Part shown: positions 43,911 through 53,144 of the stretch, one piece after another
Position numbering within the stretch: position 1 is the stretch's first letter
How the letters are laid out: every line of letters begins with the position of its first letter
DNA from: Paenibacillus sp. YN15
GTDB taxonomy: Bacteria > Bacillota > Bacilli > Paenibacillales > NBRC-103111
Direction: 5' to 3'
DNA length: 64,000 nucleotides
Assembly (NCBI RefSeq): GCF_003285005.1
Contig: NZ_QMFA01000004.1
Coordinates: 124,001 to 188,000 of the forward strand
The notes under the pieces: generated by a model
What the model was told of the DNA's origin: nothing
What the model saw: the letters and a program-made list of their open reading frames with translations, nothing else
Database searches by the model: none
Made by a program: the position numbers and the translations under genes

Positions 43911-45513
43911 ATTTCAACTGATCCTTGTTTTTCTGGTACCATTCATTGACGATCTTCTCCACATTTTCTCCGCCCAGGCGCTTCCATTCCTTGCGAAGCT
44001 CCTCCATTCCTCCATCCGGCGTAGTGCTGCCGGTAATAATCTTGGCTTCAATCTGCTGGGCAATGGGCGCAAAGGTAGCCAGCAGTTGGGTATATTCGGT
44101 CATGCTGGGGCTGTAAGCGATATCCCGGCGGAACTTGTTTTTCAGCGCAGTTTCCAGGGATTGGCTCCTCAGCTTGGCATATTCCTGGGACAGGGCGTCA
44201 TCGGCAGCCATAATCGGGTAAAATTCCGGCTTGATCGTATACTGGCTGACCACAGCGTATTCGTTGGCATAACTCACTTCTTTTTTCAGCTTGTCGGCAT
44301 CGATGACCTTGGGAACCTCATTTACATACTTCACATGCACATTTTCCACGCCATTGCGCAGAGGCTTCCAGCCTGTATCCAGCATCCAGTCCAGGAACTT
44401 GACGGCGGCTTCAATCTGGCTCTCCTTCATGTTTGCATTAAAGGCCGTGAGGATATTGGCCGGAGCTTCCTGATACAGCCCGTATTTGCCATACTTGGTG
44501 GAGAACGGCTCCATGGGCACCAGCTTGGCGTCCGGCACATTCTTCTTCAGATCCCGGTACGCACTTTCGATGTTCCAGGAAGCCAGATAGATGCCGGCTT
44601 GCCCGGTGGTAATAAACTGCTGGGAGCGCTGGAAGCTTTTATCCGTAATGTACTCCTTGTCAATCAGCCCTTCATCAAAAAGCTGCTTCTGGAAAGCCAA
44701 GGAGTCCCGGTAGCGGTCGGAGATTCTGCCGAATTGCAGCTTGTCATTTTCCACATACCACTGATTCTCCTGGGTTCCGAATACGGCCCGAAGGATCGAC
44801 ATGGAATTTCCGTGGAAGGCGATGGGAACGGTATCCGCCTTGCCGTTGCCGTCGGGATCGCCGCTCTTGAATTTCCTGGCCACCTCCAGGAACTCCTCCT
44901 GGGTGGTCGGCATCTTCAGCCCCAGCTTGTCCAGCCAATCCTGCCTGATCCACATGCCGTGATTAGCAATGGAGCCTACATCCCGGGCGCTGGTGACCGC
45001 ATACATTTTGCCATCAAAGGTCAGGTACGGCTTCAGCTCCGGATGCTCCTGCAGATACTTCTTGTAGGAGGTGCTGTATTTTTCGATGTACGAGTCGATG
45101 GGCTGGATGGCTCCCTGATTGGCCAACTGGGCAATGTAGTTCCGGTCGAACTCCCAGATCAGGTCGGGAGCGCTGCCGGAGGCAATCAGCGTGTTCAGCT
45201 TGGTTTGGGCCTCGTTGCGGGGAACGGGAACCCACTTCACTGTAGCCGGCGCATTCTCGTTTATCCACTTGGTCCAGCGGTTGCTTTCATAGCTGCCTTC
45301 CTCCGCAGATACTGCGCCGCGGTCAAATATCGAAACGCTGATCTCCTTCTTCGGTCCTGTGCTGGCCGGCGCCGCGCTGGCTCCGCCCGGCGAAGGAGCC
45401 GCCGAAACGCCCTGCTCCTCCGAATTGCCGCCGCAGCCTGCCAGAAGAGAAATTCCCAGGCATACTGCCATTGCGGATACAGCTGTTTTCGCTGTTTTTT
45501 TCAATCGATTCAT
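43909..45513 (-). CDS. Sugar ABC transporter substrate-binding lipoprotein (LplA/YtcQ type)
   Basis: The 534-residue lipoprotein has a signal peptide with lipobox LLAGC (Cys about 27), a Ser/Pro/Ala-rich linker and a full family 1 binding-protein domain ('SGSAPDLIWEFDRNYI', 'IRQDWLDKLGLKMPTTQEEFLEVARKFKSGDPDGNGKADTVPIAF', whose DPDGNGK loop looks like a calcium site). ATG at 45513 directly touches the AAGGGG ribosome site; TTG at 45504, giving MKKTAKTAVSAM, has nine bases of spacing and may be the true start. It supplies substrate to the two permeases just upstream. Confidence 0.94.
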   Translation of the reverse strand: MNRLKKTAKTAVSAMAVCLGISLLAGCGGNSEEQGVSAAPSPGGASAAPASTGPKKEISVSIFDRGAVSAEEGSYESNRWTKWINENAPATVKWVPVPRNEAQTKLNTLIASGSAPDLIWEFDRNYIAQLANQGAIQPIDSYIEKYSTSYKKYLQEHPELKPYLTFDGKMYAVTSARDVGSIANHGMWIRQDWLDKLGLKMPTTQEEFLEVARKFKSGDPDGNGKADTVPIAFHGNSMSILRAVFGTQENQWYVENDKLQFGRISDRYRDSLAFQKQLFDEGLIDKEYITDKSFQRSQQFITTGQAGIYLASWNIESAYRDLKKNVPDAKLVPMEPFSTKYGKYGLYQEAPANILTAFNANMKESQIEAAVKFLDWMLDTGWKPLRNGVENVHVKYVNEVPKVIDADKLKKEVSYANEYAVVSQYTIKPEFYPIMAADDALSQEYAKLRSQSLETALKNKFRRDIAYSPSMTEYTQLLATFAPIAQQIEAKIITGSTTPDGGMEELRKEWKRLGGENVEKIVNEWYQKNKDQLK

Positions 45514-45572
45514 CCCCTTATCGTATGATTGGTGTGCCTCTATATCAAGGGAGAGCATGCCCACCCAGGATA

Positions 45573-46469
45573 TCAACCTTTGACCGAGCCGATCAAGACG
45601 CCCTTGACAAAATGCTTCTGCAAAAACGGATACACGCATAGAATCGGGGCAATGGCAATGACCACCGAGGCCGCTTTGATCCCTTCGGGAGTCAGGAGCA
45701 CAGCATTGGCGCCTTCCGTTCCTCCTCCGGTGTTCAGCAAACTCTGGTCCACCTGGCGGATCATCTGGTACAGCTTCAGCATCATGGTTTGCAGACTGGA
45801 GCGGGTGATATAAAGCATCACGTTGAAGTAGCCGTTCCACCAGCCCACTGCGTAGAACAGGGACAGGGCCGCCAGGATCGGTTTGCACAGCGGCAGCATG
45901 ATCTGGATCAGAATCCGCCAGTTCCCGGCTCCATCGATGGACGCCGATTCCTCGATTTCGTCGGGCAGGCCCTCCATGAAGCTTTTCATCACAAACATGT
46001 TGTAGGTGCTGACCAATCCCGGCAGCCACAGCGCCCAATAGGAGTCCATCAGTCCCAGGGATTTGATCAGAATAAAGTTGGGAATAAGCCCGGAGACGAA
46101 AATCATGGTGAAGGTGATAAACATGGTGAGCGGGCCCCGGCCGTAAAGACGCTTCCGCGACAAGGGATAGGCCGCCAGAATGGTCATGATCATGTTCAGG
46201 CAGGTTCCTACCAGGGTCACCACTACTGTATTGCCCATGGCCCGGATCAATTGCCCATCCTCAATCAGCCGCCGATAGCCCTCCAGATTAAATTCCACCG
46301 GCCACAGAAACACCTCTCCCGCCGTGATGGCCCGGCTGCTGCTGAAGGAGGCGGCGATCTCATACCAAAAGGGATACAGCGTCAATAGCGACAGACAGGC
46401 CAGGAAAACGTAGTTCAGGCATGAGCCAACAACAGAAGCGGCAGTTGCACCGTTTTTAACAGGACGCAT
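45573..46469 (-). CDS. Carbohydrate ABC transporter permease (LplC/YtcP type)
   Basis: The 298-residue permease has six hydrophobic segments, the EAA loop 'EIEESASIDGAGNWRILIQI' and the C-terminus 'KHFVKGVLIGSVKG' shared with the permease at 948-1823. It starts 3 bases after its partner gene ends, so translation is coupled. It imports oligosaccharide with the neighbouring LplB-type subunit; the ATPase must come from elsewhere. Confidence 0.93.
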   Translation of the reverse strand: MRPVKNGATAASVVGSCLNYVFLACLSLLTLYPFWYEIAASFSSSRAITAGEVFLWPVEFNLEGYRRLIEDGQLIRAMGNTVVVTLVGTCLNMIMTILAAYPLSRKRLYGRGPLTMFITFTMIFVSGLIPNFILIKSLGLMDSYWALWLPGLVSTYNMFVMKSFMEGLPDEIEESASIDGAGNWRILIQIMLPLCKPILAALSLFYAVGWWNGYFNVMLYITRSSLQTMMLKLYQMIRQVDQSLLNTGGGTEGANAVLLTPEGIKAASVVIAIAPILCVYPFLQKHFVKGVLIGSVKG

Positions 46470-46472
46470 GAT

Positions 46473-47465
46473 CTACCAAAGCCCCCTTTCGCCAAACAGG
46501 CGGATGATCTTGTTGACGCTGACCACCAGCACCAGGCTAATCAGCGACTGGAACAGTCCCAGCGCGGTGGTGTAGCTGTAATTCATGTGCTGGAGCCCGA
46601 TCCGGTATACGTAGGTGCTGATCACATCGGCTACATCCAGCACGGAATCATTCTGCAGAGCCAAGGTCTGCTCCAGCCCCACATCCATCATGCTGCCCAT
46701 CCGCAGAATCAGCAGAATGGCAATGGTGCTGCGAATGCCGGGCAAGGTAATATGCCAGACCTGGCGGAGCTTGTTGGCCCCGTCAATGCGGGCGGCTTCA
46801 TACAGCTGCGGATCGATGGCCGCCATGGCCGCCAGATAGAGGATGGTGCCCCAGCCCGCCTCTCTCCAGATGGAGGAAGCAGTATAAGCTACCGGCCACC
46901 AGCCGGAATTGGCCATAAAGTAAACCGGCTTTATGCCGAATACATGATGCAGCAGCATATTGACTACGCCGGTGCTGGGCGACAGCATACTGATCAGAAT
47001 GCCTCCCAGAATGGCCCAAGAGATGAAATGAGGGATGTACAGCAGATTCTGGACCAGGCGCTTGAAGCCCTCCAGCCGGATTTCATTCAGCAGGAGCGCC
47101 AGGAGAATCGGCACCGGAAAGCCGAAGAACAGGCTATATACGTTCAGCAAAAGGGTATTGCGCAATACCCGCCAAAAATCCGGACTCTGGAACAGCAGGC
47201 GGAAATGCTTCAGGCCCACCCAGTCGCTGCCCCATATGCCGTCGGCAAAGCGGTAATTTTTGAAGGCGATGATCTCGCCAACCATCGGGGAATACTTGAA
47301 CAGCAGATAGAACGCTATTACCGGAAGAAGCATCAGATACAGGGATTTATTCTGGGCGATTCTCCTTCGGGCCATGCTTTTTGGTTTTGCGGCGCGAAGC
47401 TGCGTCCCTGCGCCGGCGGCTGCGGGAGGCGTCTCTCCGGCGGGAATGGACAGGCGTTGACTCAT
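46473..47465 (-). CDS. Carbohydrate ABC transporter permease (LplB/YteP type)
   Basis: The 330-residue permease begins with a charged cytoplasmic tail ending 'MARRRIAQNKSLYLMLLPVIAFYLLF', has six transmembrane helices and an EAA loop 'LYEAARIDGANKLRQVWHITL'. It is the first gene of the second Lpl operon, 401 bases downstream of the YesN-type regulator on the same strand. ATG at 47465 follows AAAGGATG, a modest ribosome site. Confidence 0.93.
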   Translation of the reverse strand: MSQRLSIPAGETPPAAAGAGTQLRAAKPKSMARRRIAQNKSLYLMLLPVIAFYLLFKYSPMVGEIIAFKNYRFADGIWGSDWVGLKHFRLLFQSPDFWRVLRNTLLLNVYSLFFGFPVPILLALLLNEIRLEGFKRLVQNLLYIPHFISWAILGGILISMLSPSTGVVNMLLHHVFGIKPVYFMANSGWWPVAYTASSIWREAGWGTILYLAAMAAIDPQLYEAARIDGANKLRQVWHITLPGIRSTIAILLILRMGSMMDVGLEQTLALQNDSVLDVADVISTYVYRIGLQHMNYSYTTALGLFQSLISLVLVVSVNKIIRLFGERGLW

Positions 47466-47866
47466 GTACGGTTCATCCTTTCTGAAAAAACTGGCTGTTG
47501 AGGTGGCTGCATGTGGACTGGGCCGCCGATAGCCTTATCCTAGCCGCTCCGCCCGCAGGCTGGCTAGAGAAGCGTTTTTACATGAGTGACATTTCTTTTC
47601 GCAATTCGGGTGCATTTTCTTGCTGTCGGTGGCTTTTCTTTTCAAACACAGCGCCAAAACCGGCTGCCGGAGGGAATAAACGGCGATGGTGTACAGCAAA
47701 AAAGCCCCGCCGCGAAGTTGTGCTCTCTTATAATGGGCGTCCAAAACCTCATTTGAAGCGCAAAAGGACGCGCCTGGAAAGATAGCCGGATGGATGGTTC
47801 AGCGGCTAAGGCTTCCAGTACACGTCCCATGTCTGCCACAACATGCTGCCTGAGGCTGGGAGACTC
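47466..47866. other. Intergenic control region of the second Lpl operon
   Basis: No gene was found in these 401 bases. A GAGAAGCGTTTTTACA stretch (about 47568-47583) resembles the cre-like motif seen elsewhere in the window. No convincing SigA promoter was found, as expected for a promoter needing an AraC-type activator. No clear terminator follows the regulator gene. Confidence 0.5.
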
Positions 47867-50188
47867 TCAGTTCTCCCCTTCCTTCTCCTGGTCTGTGACC
47901 TGCTCCCGGTATTCGGTGGGGGTCAGACCGGTATACTTCTTGAAGGTGCGCATGAAGCTGCGGCTGTTGTTGTAACCTACCTCATTGGAGATGTCACTGA
48001 TCTTGATGGACTTATTCTTCAGCAGCTCCTTTGCGGCCTGAATGCGGATTTCAATAAGATAGTCGATGAAATTGCTCTCGGCGTATTCCTTGAACAGACG
48101 GCTGATATAGGTGGGATTCAGGTCAAATTCCCCGGCCAACCGGTCAAGAGATAGCCCGCTGTCCTGATAATGCTCCTGGATATAAGCGATAATGCCGTTG
48201 ATAACGTCATTTTTGCCCCGTTGGCTGCGCCTGTGCTCCAGAGCGGCGGACAGCTTCAGGATGAAATCGCCCACCAGCTGCTCAGTCTGCCTGTAGTTTT
48301 CGCATTGTTGAATGCGCTCATAGAGATTCCCGTTTCCGGTGCGCAGCTCCTCCGTATCAATGCCCACGGATTCCATGGTCTGCACGGCCCGCATGACCAG
48401 CTCAAAGGAAAATTGCCGCAGCAGATCGGGGGACAGAGCAATTTTCACGGCATTCTGAAAGGCTTCCGCCAGCAATTGCTTCAGCTTTGGCGAATCCCCC
48501 TGCTTCAGCGCCTCCAGAATGCTGTCGATGCGCTGGGCAAACCCGTAATAATCCTGGCTCTCCCAAGTTTGGATATCATCGATGGACATGACGGAATGGG
48601 GACCGGTCAGCATCTTGTATTGCAGCGCCTGAAGGGAATCCGCATAGGAAACGGGAATCTGCGTCATCTCCCGGCAGCATCGTCCCACTCCCGCCGCCAC
48701 GGTCAGGCCAAATTGCTTCAGCATAATATCCAGAATCTGCTCCAGGACGGTGGCGGCCCTTAGCTGATTCTGGACTTCATCCCCCTCCGCAAAGCTGAAC
48801 AGGATCACTGCCCGGCCGCCGCCCAGATCGATGGCTGCTCCGGCATTCTCCATATTGATCAGCTCCTCCGCCACATTGCACAAGGCATAGGTGTAAAGAG
48901 CTTCATCCTTGAGCGCGATGCCGCCTTCCTTGCCAATTTCGGCGGAAGCCACCACAAACCATTCCGGATAGAGCCGAGTGCCGGTAAATTCCAGTTGGTG
49001 CTTGACCAAAGGATAGTCCGTCCGGTGTCCCGTCAGCATATCCATCACGATCCGCCACTTCAGCATGGGCTTGGATTCCCGCACCTGATGGGCCAGGCTC
49101 TCCCGGTCCTCATACATCTCATCAAAGAGGTTCTCCAAATAGGACAATCCTTTTTCCGCAGGCCTGTCCGGCATACTCCGCCGCGCAGGCTTATATTGGC
49201 GGGCGAACTTGCCCAGCACACGATCCATAGGCCGGAAGGTCCGGCGGCTGACATAGAAGAGGAGAACGAAGGCAATCAGGAACATGACGGCGGTAAAAAC
49301 CAGAAGCAGGTTCCGAATGACAGCGATGGAGCGGTATACCTGGCTTTTGGGAACAATGCTGACAATTTTCCAGCCGGTGGAGGAGGTGGTGGAATAGAAT
49401 ACGGTTTGTTTTTGCCGGTCCAGACTGATGTCGAAGGAGCCGCTGGCTCCGCCGTTCAGCACCTTTTTGATAAACGGCATCTCCTTCACATTGCTGTGCA
49501 GCCGGCTCTTGTCGTTATGGGTAATGACCCGGCCCTCGTCGTTAATGAGGAAGGTTTCCCCTTTGTTGCCCTTTTCGTAAATATCGTCGATCATCCGGTA
49601 CAGCATACTTTCATTCATGTTCACCGCCAACAGCCCTGTCCGTAAGCCGGGACGGCTCAGGGCCGGATAGGCCCGGATCAGGGTCACTACATCGCTGAAG
49701 GAGACGCCGTCCCATATCTGGTGGGTGGGCAACCACTGGGAGTAGCCCTTCATGTTCAGATAATCGCCCAGCCATTTGTTCTCGGATACATCCTTGTTCA
49801 TGAAGGTTTTCTGGGTCAGGATGTAACCGCTCACATCGGAGTAGACATATATGGAGGAAAACTGCGGGTTGCGCGCCATGAACTTCTCCAGCTTCTCATT
49901 CAGGCCATAAAAATTGGTATATTTCTGGACATCGTTATCATAGATGTTGTTCATGTAGTAGACGAACTCCAGCTCGTTGGTCAGCTGCAGCAGATCCTTG
50001 TCAATTTGTTGGAAGGACAGCTCCATCTTCTGGTCAATTTGCTTCAGCAGCGCAAAGTTGGTTTCTACCAGTTGGTTGCGGAGGCTGGTGACAGTTCCGA
50101 CATACGATAACAGAAAGGTCAGAGAGATGATCGCAAGCAATACTCCCCCATAGATGAGCATAATTCTTCCCGTGATGCTGGTTTTCAT
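47867..50188 (-). CDS. YesN/YtdP-type membrane AraC regulator
   Basis: The 773-residue protein has two transmembrane helices (about 8-30 and 297-320) enclosing an extracellular dCache-like sensor (about 35-290; 'SSIYVYSDVSGYILTQKTF', 'GNKGETFLINDEGRVITHNDKSRL'), a cytoplasmic linker region, and a C-terminal AraC double helix-turn-helix (about 672-770; 'LDRLAGEFDLNPTYISRLFKEYAESNFIDYLIE', 'ISDISNEVGYNNSRSFMRTFKKYTGLTPTEYRE'). It senses an external sugar and activates the Lpl importer next to it. ATG at 50188 has GGGAGGAG. A palindrome CACTATAGTG (50256-50265) sits upstream. Unlike YesM/YesN pairs, sensor and effector are one protein. Confidence 0.93.
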   Translation of the reverse strand: MKTSITGRIMLIYGGVLLAIISLTFLLSYVGTVTSLRNQLVETNFALLKQIDQKMELSFQQIDKDLLQLTNELEFVYYMNNIYDNDVQKYTNFYGLNEKLEKFMARNPQFSSIYVYSDVSGYILTQKTFMNKDVSENKWLGDYLNMKGYSQWLPTHQIWDGVSFSDVVTLIRAYPALSRPGLRTGLLAVNMNESMLYRMIDDIYEKGNKGETFLINDEGRVITHNDKSRLHSNVKEMPFIKKVLNGGASGSFDISLDRQKQTVFYSTTSSTGWKIVSIVPKSQVYRSIAVIRNLLLVFTAVMFLIAFVLLFYVSRRTFRPMDRVLGKFARQYKPARRSMPDRPAEKGLSYLENLFDEMYEDRESLAHQVRESKPMLKWRIVMDMLTGHRTDYPLVKHQLEFTGTRLYPEWFVVASAEIGKEGGIALKDEALYTYALCNVAEELINMENAGAAIDLGGGRAVILFSFAEGDEVQNQLRAATVLEQILDIMLKQFGLTVAAGVGRCCREMTQIPVSYADSLQALQYKMLTGPHSVMSIDDIQTWESQDYYGFAQRIDSILEALKQGDSPKLKQLLAEAFQNAVKIALSPDLLRQFSFELVMRAVQTMESVGIDTEELRTGNGNLYERIQQCENYRQTEQLVGDFILKLSAALEHRRSQRGKNDVINGIIAYIQEHYQDSGLSLDRLAGEFDLNPTYISRLFKEYAESNFIDYLIEIRIQAAKELLKNKSIKISDISNEVGYNNSRSFMRTFKKYTGLTPTEYREQVTDQEKEGEN

Positions 50189-50466
50189 GGCGGCTCCTCC
50201 CTGCTGTACGCTCCGGAAGTTCTTGCGGTTGCGCTCCGGGCGCGATTTCACTACCACTATAGTGAATCATCCGCTGCGCTTTTGCAATAAGCCCGGAAGC
50301 CGGCCATCGACCGCCGGTAGCGCCTATCGGCCGTTTCTCCGCGGATTTCCCCAGCCGGTCCCCGTCCGGCACAACAGCGCCGGTAAAAAAATGGTACCTG
50401 CCGCAAGAAAGGACACCGCCTCAGGATACTTGAAATAAACAAGCTTCCGCCATCCCCGCTCGCGCT

Positions 50467-50658
50467 AACGGAACTTTTTGACTCTTATGGGAGCAAAATC
50501 GGTCTTTTTGTAATTTAGCGGAACTGAGACGCTCTTATTAAGGGAGGAATGGGAAGGAAAGCCCCTTTCAGCGCCTTTTCATCCCCGTAAGGGTCTTTTA
50601 GTTCCTTTAAAACAGGCGGCAGCCGATTTTATGCCCATAGGAGCCGCTGAGTTCCGTC
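50467..50658. repeat. Inverted-repeat element with four copies of one motif
   Basis: AACGGAACT...CTTATGGGAGCAAAATCGG (50467-50502) is matched inverted by 50623-50658 (CCGATTTTATGCCCATAGG...AGTTCCGT). Inside, GCGGAACTGAGACGCTCTTA (from 50517) is matched inverted by 50584-50605 (CCCGTAAGGGTCTTTTAGTTCC). This gives two copies of a GGAACT...CTCTTA motif in each orientation. No frame or target duplication is evident. It resembles a lineage-specific palindromic intergenic repeat. The remaining 50189-50805 gap holds only the terminator at 50761. Confidence 0.7.
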
Positions 50659-50760
50659 CAGGGAGGCCAACTCCCCATCCGCTTTCCTTAACAGAAGAGA
50701 GCCCGCAGCCTACAAAACAGAGGATAAGTGACCGTGTTCAGCGGGAAGCTTTAAACATCA

Positions 50761-50797
50761 AAAAAAGCGCAGCCCCCGAAGGAACTGCGCTTTTTTT
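50761..50797 (-). terminator. Bidirectional terminator after the YjcZ-type gene
   Basis: AAAAAAGCGCAG (50761-50772) pairs with CTGCGCTTTTTTT (50785-50797), with A and T runs serving both strands. It begins 9 bases after the small gene's stop codon. Confidence 0.9.
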
Positions 50798-50805
50798 GCC
50801 GGGAC

Positions 50806-50919
50806 TTAATATACCCAAGCCTTGCTTATGATGACCAGGAGAATAAACAATACCAGAATCACGCCAGTGGTAGTGAATCCCCCGCCGTAGCCTACGCCTG
50901 CGCCTGCTGCATATCCCAT
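50806..50919 (-). CDS. YjcZ-family small glycine-rich/hydrophobic peptide
   Basis: A 37-residue frame begins 'MGYAAGAGVGYGGGFTTTG' and ends in a single hydrophobic helix finishing 'SKAWVY'. This matches the short YjcZ-type sporulation-associated proteins of Bacillales. ATG at 50919 has GGGAG 8 bases upstream and a terminator directly follows, so it is a real gene despite its size. An inverted repeat CTTAACC/GGTTAAG lies upstream at about 50950-50974. It is probably membrane-bound; the exact role is not known. Confidence 0.85.
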   Translation of the reverse strand: MGYAAGAGVGYGGGFTTTGVILVLFILLVIISKAWVY

Positions 50920-51103
50920 GCTCAACACTCCCTCTTTTGTGATGTTCGCTTAACCCGAAGGCCTTGCGGTTAAGTCTCCACATCCTATGTAGGAACGGAG
51001 CAAGAGGTATGGACTCTTGACTATATTGGAAAAAGGATTGAAAAATGGGACGTACCGATATTAAAATCGAGAGGTGAAGGCAAAGCCCTTAGGAGGAACC
51101 CCC

Positions 51104-52060
51104 ATGACCATGAATGTATCCAATCCGCTGATTGCGCAGCGGGCCGACCCCTGGATTTTGAAGGCGGAGGACGGCACCTATTACCACACCGCATCCGCTC
51201 CCGAATATGACCGCATTGAGCTGCGCAAGGCCTCTACTCTGGCGGGGCTGGCGGATGCCGAGCCTGTTCTCGCCTGGCAGAAGCATGAGAGCGGCCCCAT
51301 GAGCTGCCACATCTGGGCTCCCGAGCTGCACCGCATCGACGGCAAGTGGTACATCTATTTTGCGGCAGGCAGAGCGGAGGATATCTGGAGAATCCGCATC
51401 TGGGTGCTGGAAAATGAAGCCGCCGATCCCACAACCGGCGCCTGGACCGAAAAGGGCGAAATCGTCACAGCCTGGGATTCCTTCGCGTTGGATGCCACTA
51501 CCTTCGAGCATAAGGGTGTCCGTTACCTGGTCTGGGCCCAGCAGAACCCGGCGTTCCAAACCAACTCCAACCTGTATATCGCCCCCATGAGCAATCCGTG
51601 GACGCTGGCTGCGCCCCAAGTGGAGATTGCCGCGCCGGACTTTCCCTGGGAGCAGGTGAAATACAAGGTTAATGAAGGGCCCGCGGTGCTGAAGCGCAAT
51701 GGCCGGATTTTCGTCGCCTATTCCGCCAGCGCTACAGATGCCAGCTATTGCATGGGCCTGCTGTGGGCGGACGAAAACAGCGATCTGATGGATGCCACCT
51801 CCTGGCACAAGCTCCCGGAGCCTGTTTTCGCCACCTGTGAGGAGAACGGCCAGTACGGCCCCGGCCATAACAGCTTTACCGTGTCCGAGGATGGCAGCCG
51901 GGACATCCTGGTGTACCATGCCCGCAGCTACCGGGAGATTCAGGGGGACCCGCTGCGCGACCCCAACCGCCATACTCGGCTGCAGCCCTTTGGCTGGGAC
52001 AAGGACGGCTTCCCGGCGTTCGGACAGCCGGTGAAGGACGGCCCCTGCCCCGGGCTGTAA
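51104..52060 (+). CDS. Glycoside hydrolase family 43 (arabinosidase/xylosidase type)
   Basis: The 318-residue cytoplasmic five-bladed propeller enzyme carries the three GH43 acids in order: base Asp in 'QRADPWILKAEDGTYY', pKa-modulating Asp in 'SFALDATTFEHKGVRYLVWAQQ', and acid Glu in 'YKVNEGPAVLKRNGRIFVAY'. 'IWAPELHRIDGKWYIYFAAG' is also typical. ATG at 51104 follows AGGAGG at 7 bases. It likely removes arabinofuranose or xylose from imported oligosaccharides. It is monocistronic, with a weak terminator behind. Confidence 0.92.
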   Translation: MTMNVSNPLIAQRADPWILKAEDGTYYHTASAPEYDRIELRKASTLAGLADAEPVLAWQKHESGPMSCHIWAPELHRIDGKWYIYFAAGRAEDIWRIRIWVLENEAADPTTGAWTEKGEIVTAWDSFALDATTFEHKGVRYLVWAQQNPAFQTNSNLYIAPMSNPWTLAAPQVEIAAPDFPWEQVKYKVNEGPAVLKRNGRIFVAYSASATDASYCMGLLWADENSDLMDATSWHKLPEPVFATCEENGQYGPGHNSFTVSEDGSRDILVYHARSYREIQGDPLRDPNRHTRLQPFGWDKDGFPAFGQPVKDGPCPGL

Positions 52061-52068
52061 GGGAAGGA

Positions 52069-52095
52069 GCGGCGGAGTCCTCCGCCGCTTGCTTG
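52069..52095 (+). terminator. Probable terminator of the GH43 gene
   Basis: AGCGGCGGAG pairs with CTCCGCCGCT over a TC loop. The tail TGCTTGCTG is only weakly T-rich, so efficiency is doubtful. Confidence 0.5.
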
Positions 52096-52107
52096 CTGCG
52101 GCGCGGC

Positions 52108-53142
52108 TTAGCCGCCCGCGCCGAGAATGGCCGGCAGCATCTCCGTGAGGCTGCCGAACTGCTTTTTCACCAGCGGCTGCGCGCCGCTGGCCGCGATGTT
52201 GCCGCCGCCGATGCCGAAGGCGGCGTAACCCGCCAGCCGGATGGACAGCACGCCGGCTGAAGAATCCTCGATGCCGATGATCCGGCGGCGGCTCTCCGGC
52301 CCTAGCCCCAGGCCCACCCGGGCGGCTTCCGCATACAGCCAGGGATGGGGCTTGGGGGCCAGCTCGCCCAGGGTGCCCGCCTGGCCCTTGCGGAGGGCCT
52401 GCCCGGCGGTGATAACGGCATCGTACAGCTCCAACGGGTCCCCCAGCTTAAGGGTCCGGAAAGCCGACAACACCTCCGGCCAGGCCTTCTCATACAGGCC
52501 CGAGGTGACCAGACCGATGCGGATGCCACGGCTTTTCAGCTCCAGCAGAAACTCCTTCAGCCCCGGGGCGGGGGTAAACGCCCCCTCCTTTCCCCGGCCC
52601 CTCAGAATTTCCTTCATCTCGTATTCGGTCACGGCAAAATAATGCCGCCTGGCCTCCTCCACACTCCGCTCCGGGCAATATTTGCCAATGCAATATTGAA
52701 GATGCTCCGAGACGGAATGCCCCGACACATGAGGCTCATCCTCAGGCTCCAACCTGAAGGAATAATTTTCCATTAACAATCCCATGCTCCGCTCAATAAT
52801 CCAGATCCAGAACGCCTCGCTGTGGACACTGGTGCCGTCCAGATCCATCAGCACCGCTTCCGCCGGGCCCTGAAAATCCGCCTCCGGCAAAGGATAGATC
52901 GCCGGATGGCCCATGGCCGATTTTACATAGCATAACGTTTTGTCCCGGTACACGATAAAATCCGCTTTCCGGTCCCGGGGCGTCAGAACATGCAGCACAC
53001 CGTCCGCCCCTGCCCGGAACAAACCTTCCCCTCCGGTTTCGCATTCCGTCATGTCACCGTCCTTCAGCAGCTCCCCAAGAGACAATCCGAAGCCCGGAAG
53101 CAGCGCCCCGGAGGACGCGGAATATTCTGCAAAGGTCCCCAT
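52108..53142 (-). CDS. HAD-superfamily hydrolase (beta-phosphoglucomutase-like) with N-terminal extension
   Basis: The 344-residue protein has an unusual N-terminal region of about 95 residues of unknown fold, then a HAD core: motif I 'LMDLDGTSVHSEAFW' (nucleophile Asp and acid Asp), motif II 'LVTSGLYEKAW', Lys in 'PKPHPWLYAEAARVGL' and acidic motif IV 'GIEDSSAGV'. It probably dephosphorylates or isomerises a sugar phosphate. Its ATG is 2 bases beyond the GH38 stop codon, so it is translated together with that enzyme and shares the LacI-controlled promoter. Confidence 0.87.
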   Translation of the reverse strand: MGTFAEYSASSGALLPGFGLSLGELLKDGDMTECETGGEGLFRAGADGVLHVLTPRDRKADFIVYRDKTLCYVKSAMGHPAIYPLPEADFQGPAEAVLMDLDGTSVHSEAFWIWIIERSMGLLMENYSFRLEPEDEPHVSGHSVSEHLQYCIGKYCPERSVEEARRHYFAVTEYEMKEILRGRGKEGAFTPAPGLKEFLLELKSRGIRIGLVTSGLYEKAWPEVLSAFRTLKLGDPLELYDAVITAGQALRKGQAGTLGELAPKPHPWLYAEAARVGLGLGPESRRRIIGIEDSSAGVLSIRLAGYAAFGIGGGNIAASGAQPLVKKQFGSLTEMLPAILGAGG

Positions 53143-53144
53143 TC

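Noticed and set aside
43879-45528. Plus-strand frame opposite the binding protein
   Set aside because: Shadow of a conserved lipoprotein gene.
45514-46038. N-terminal extension of the second binding protein into the permease gene
   Set aside because: The signal peptide starts at 45513 or 45504, and the extension is the permease sequence read in another frame.
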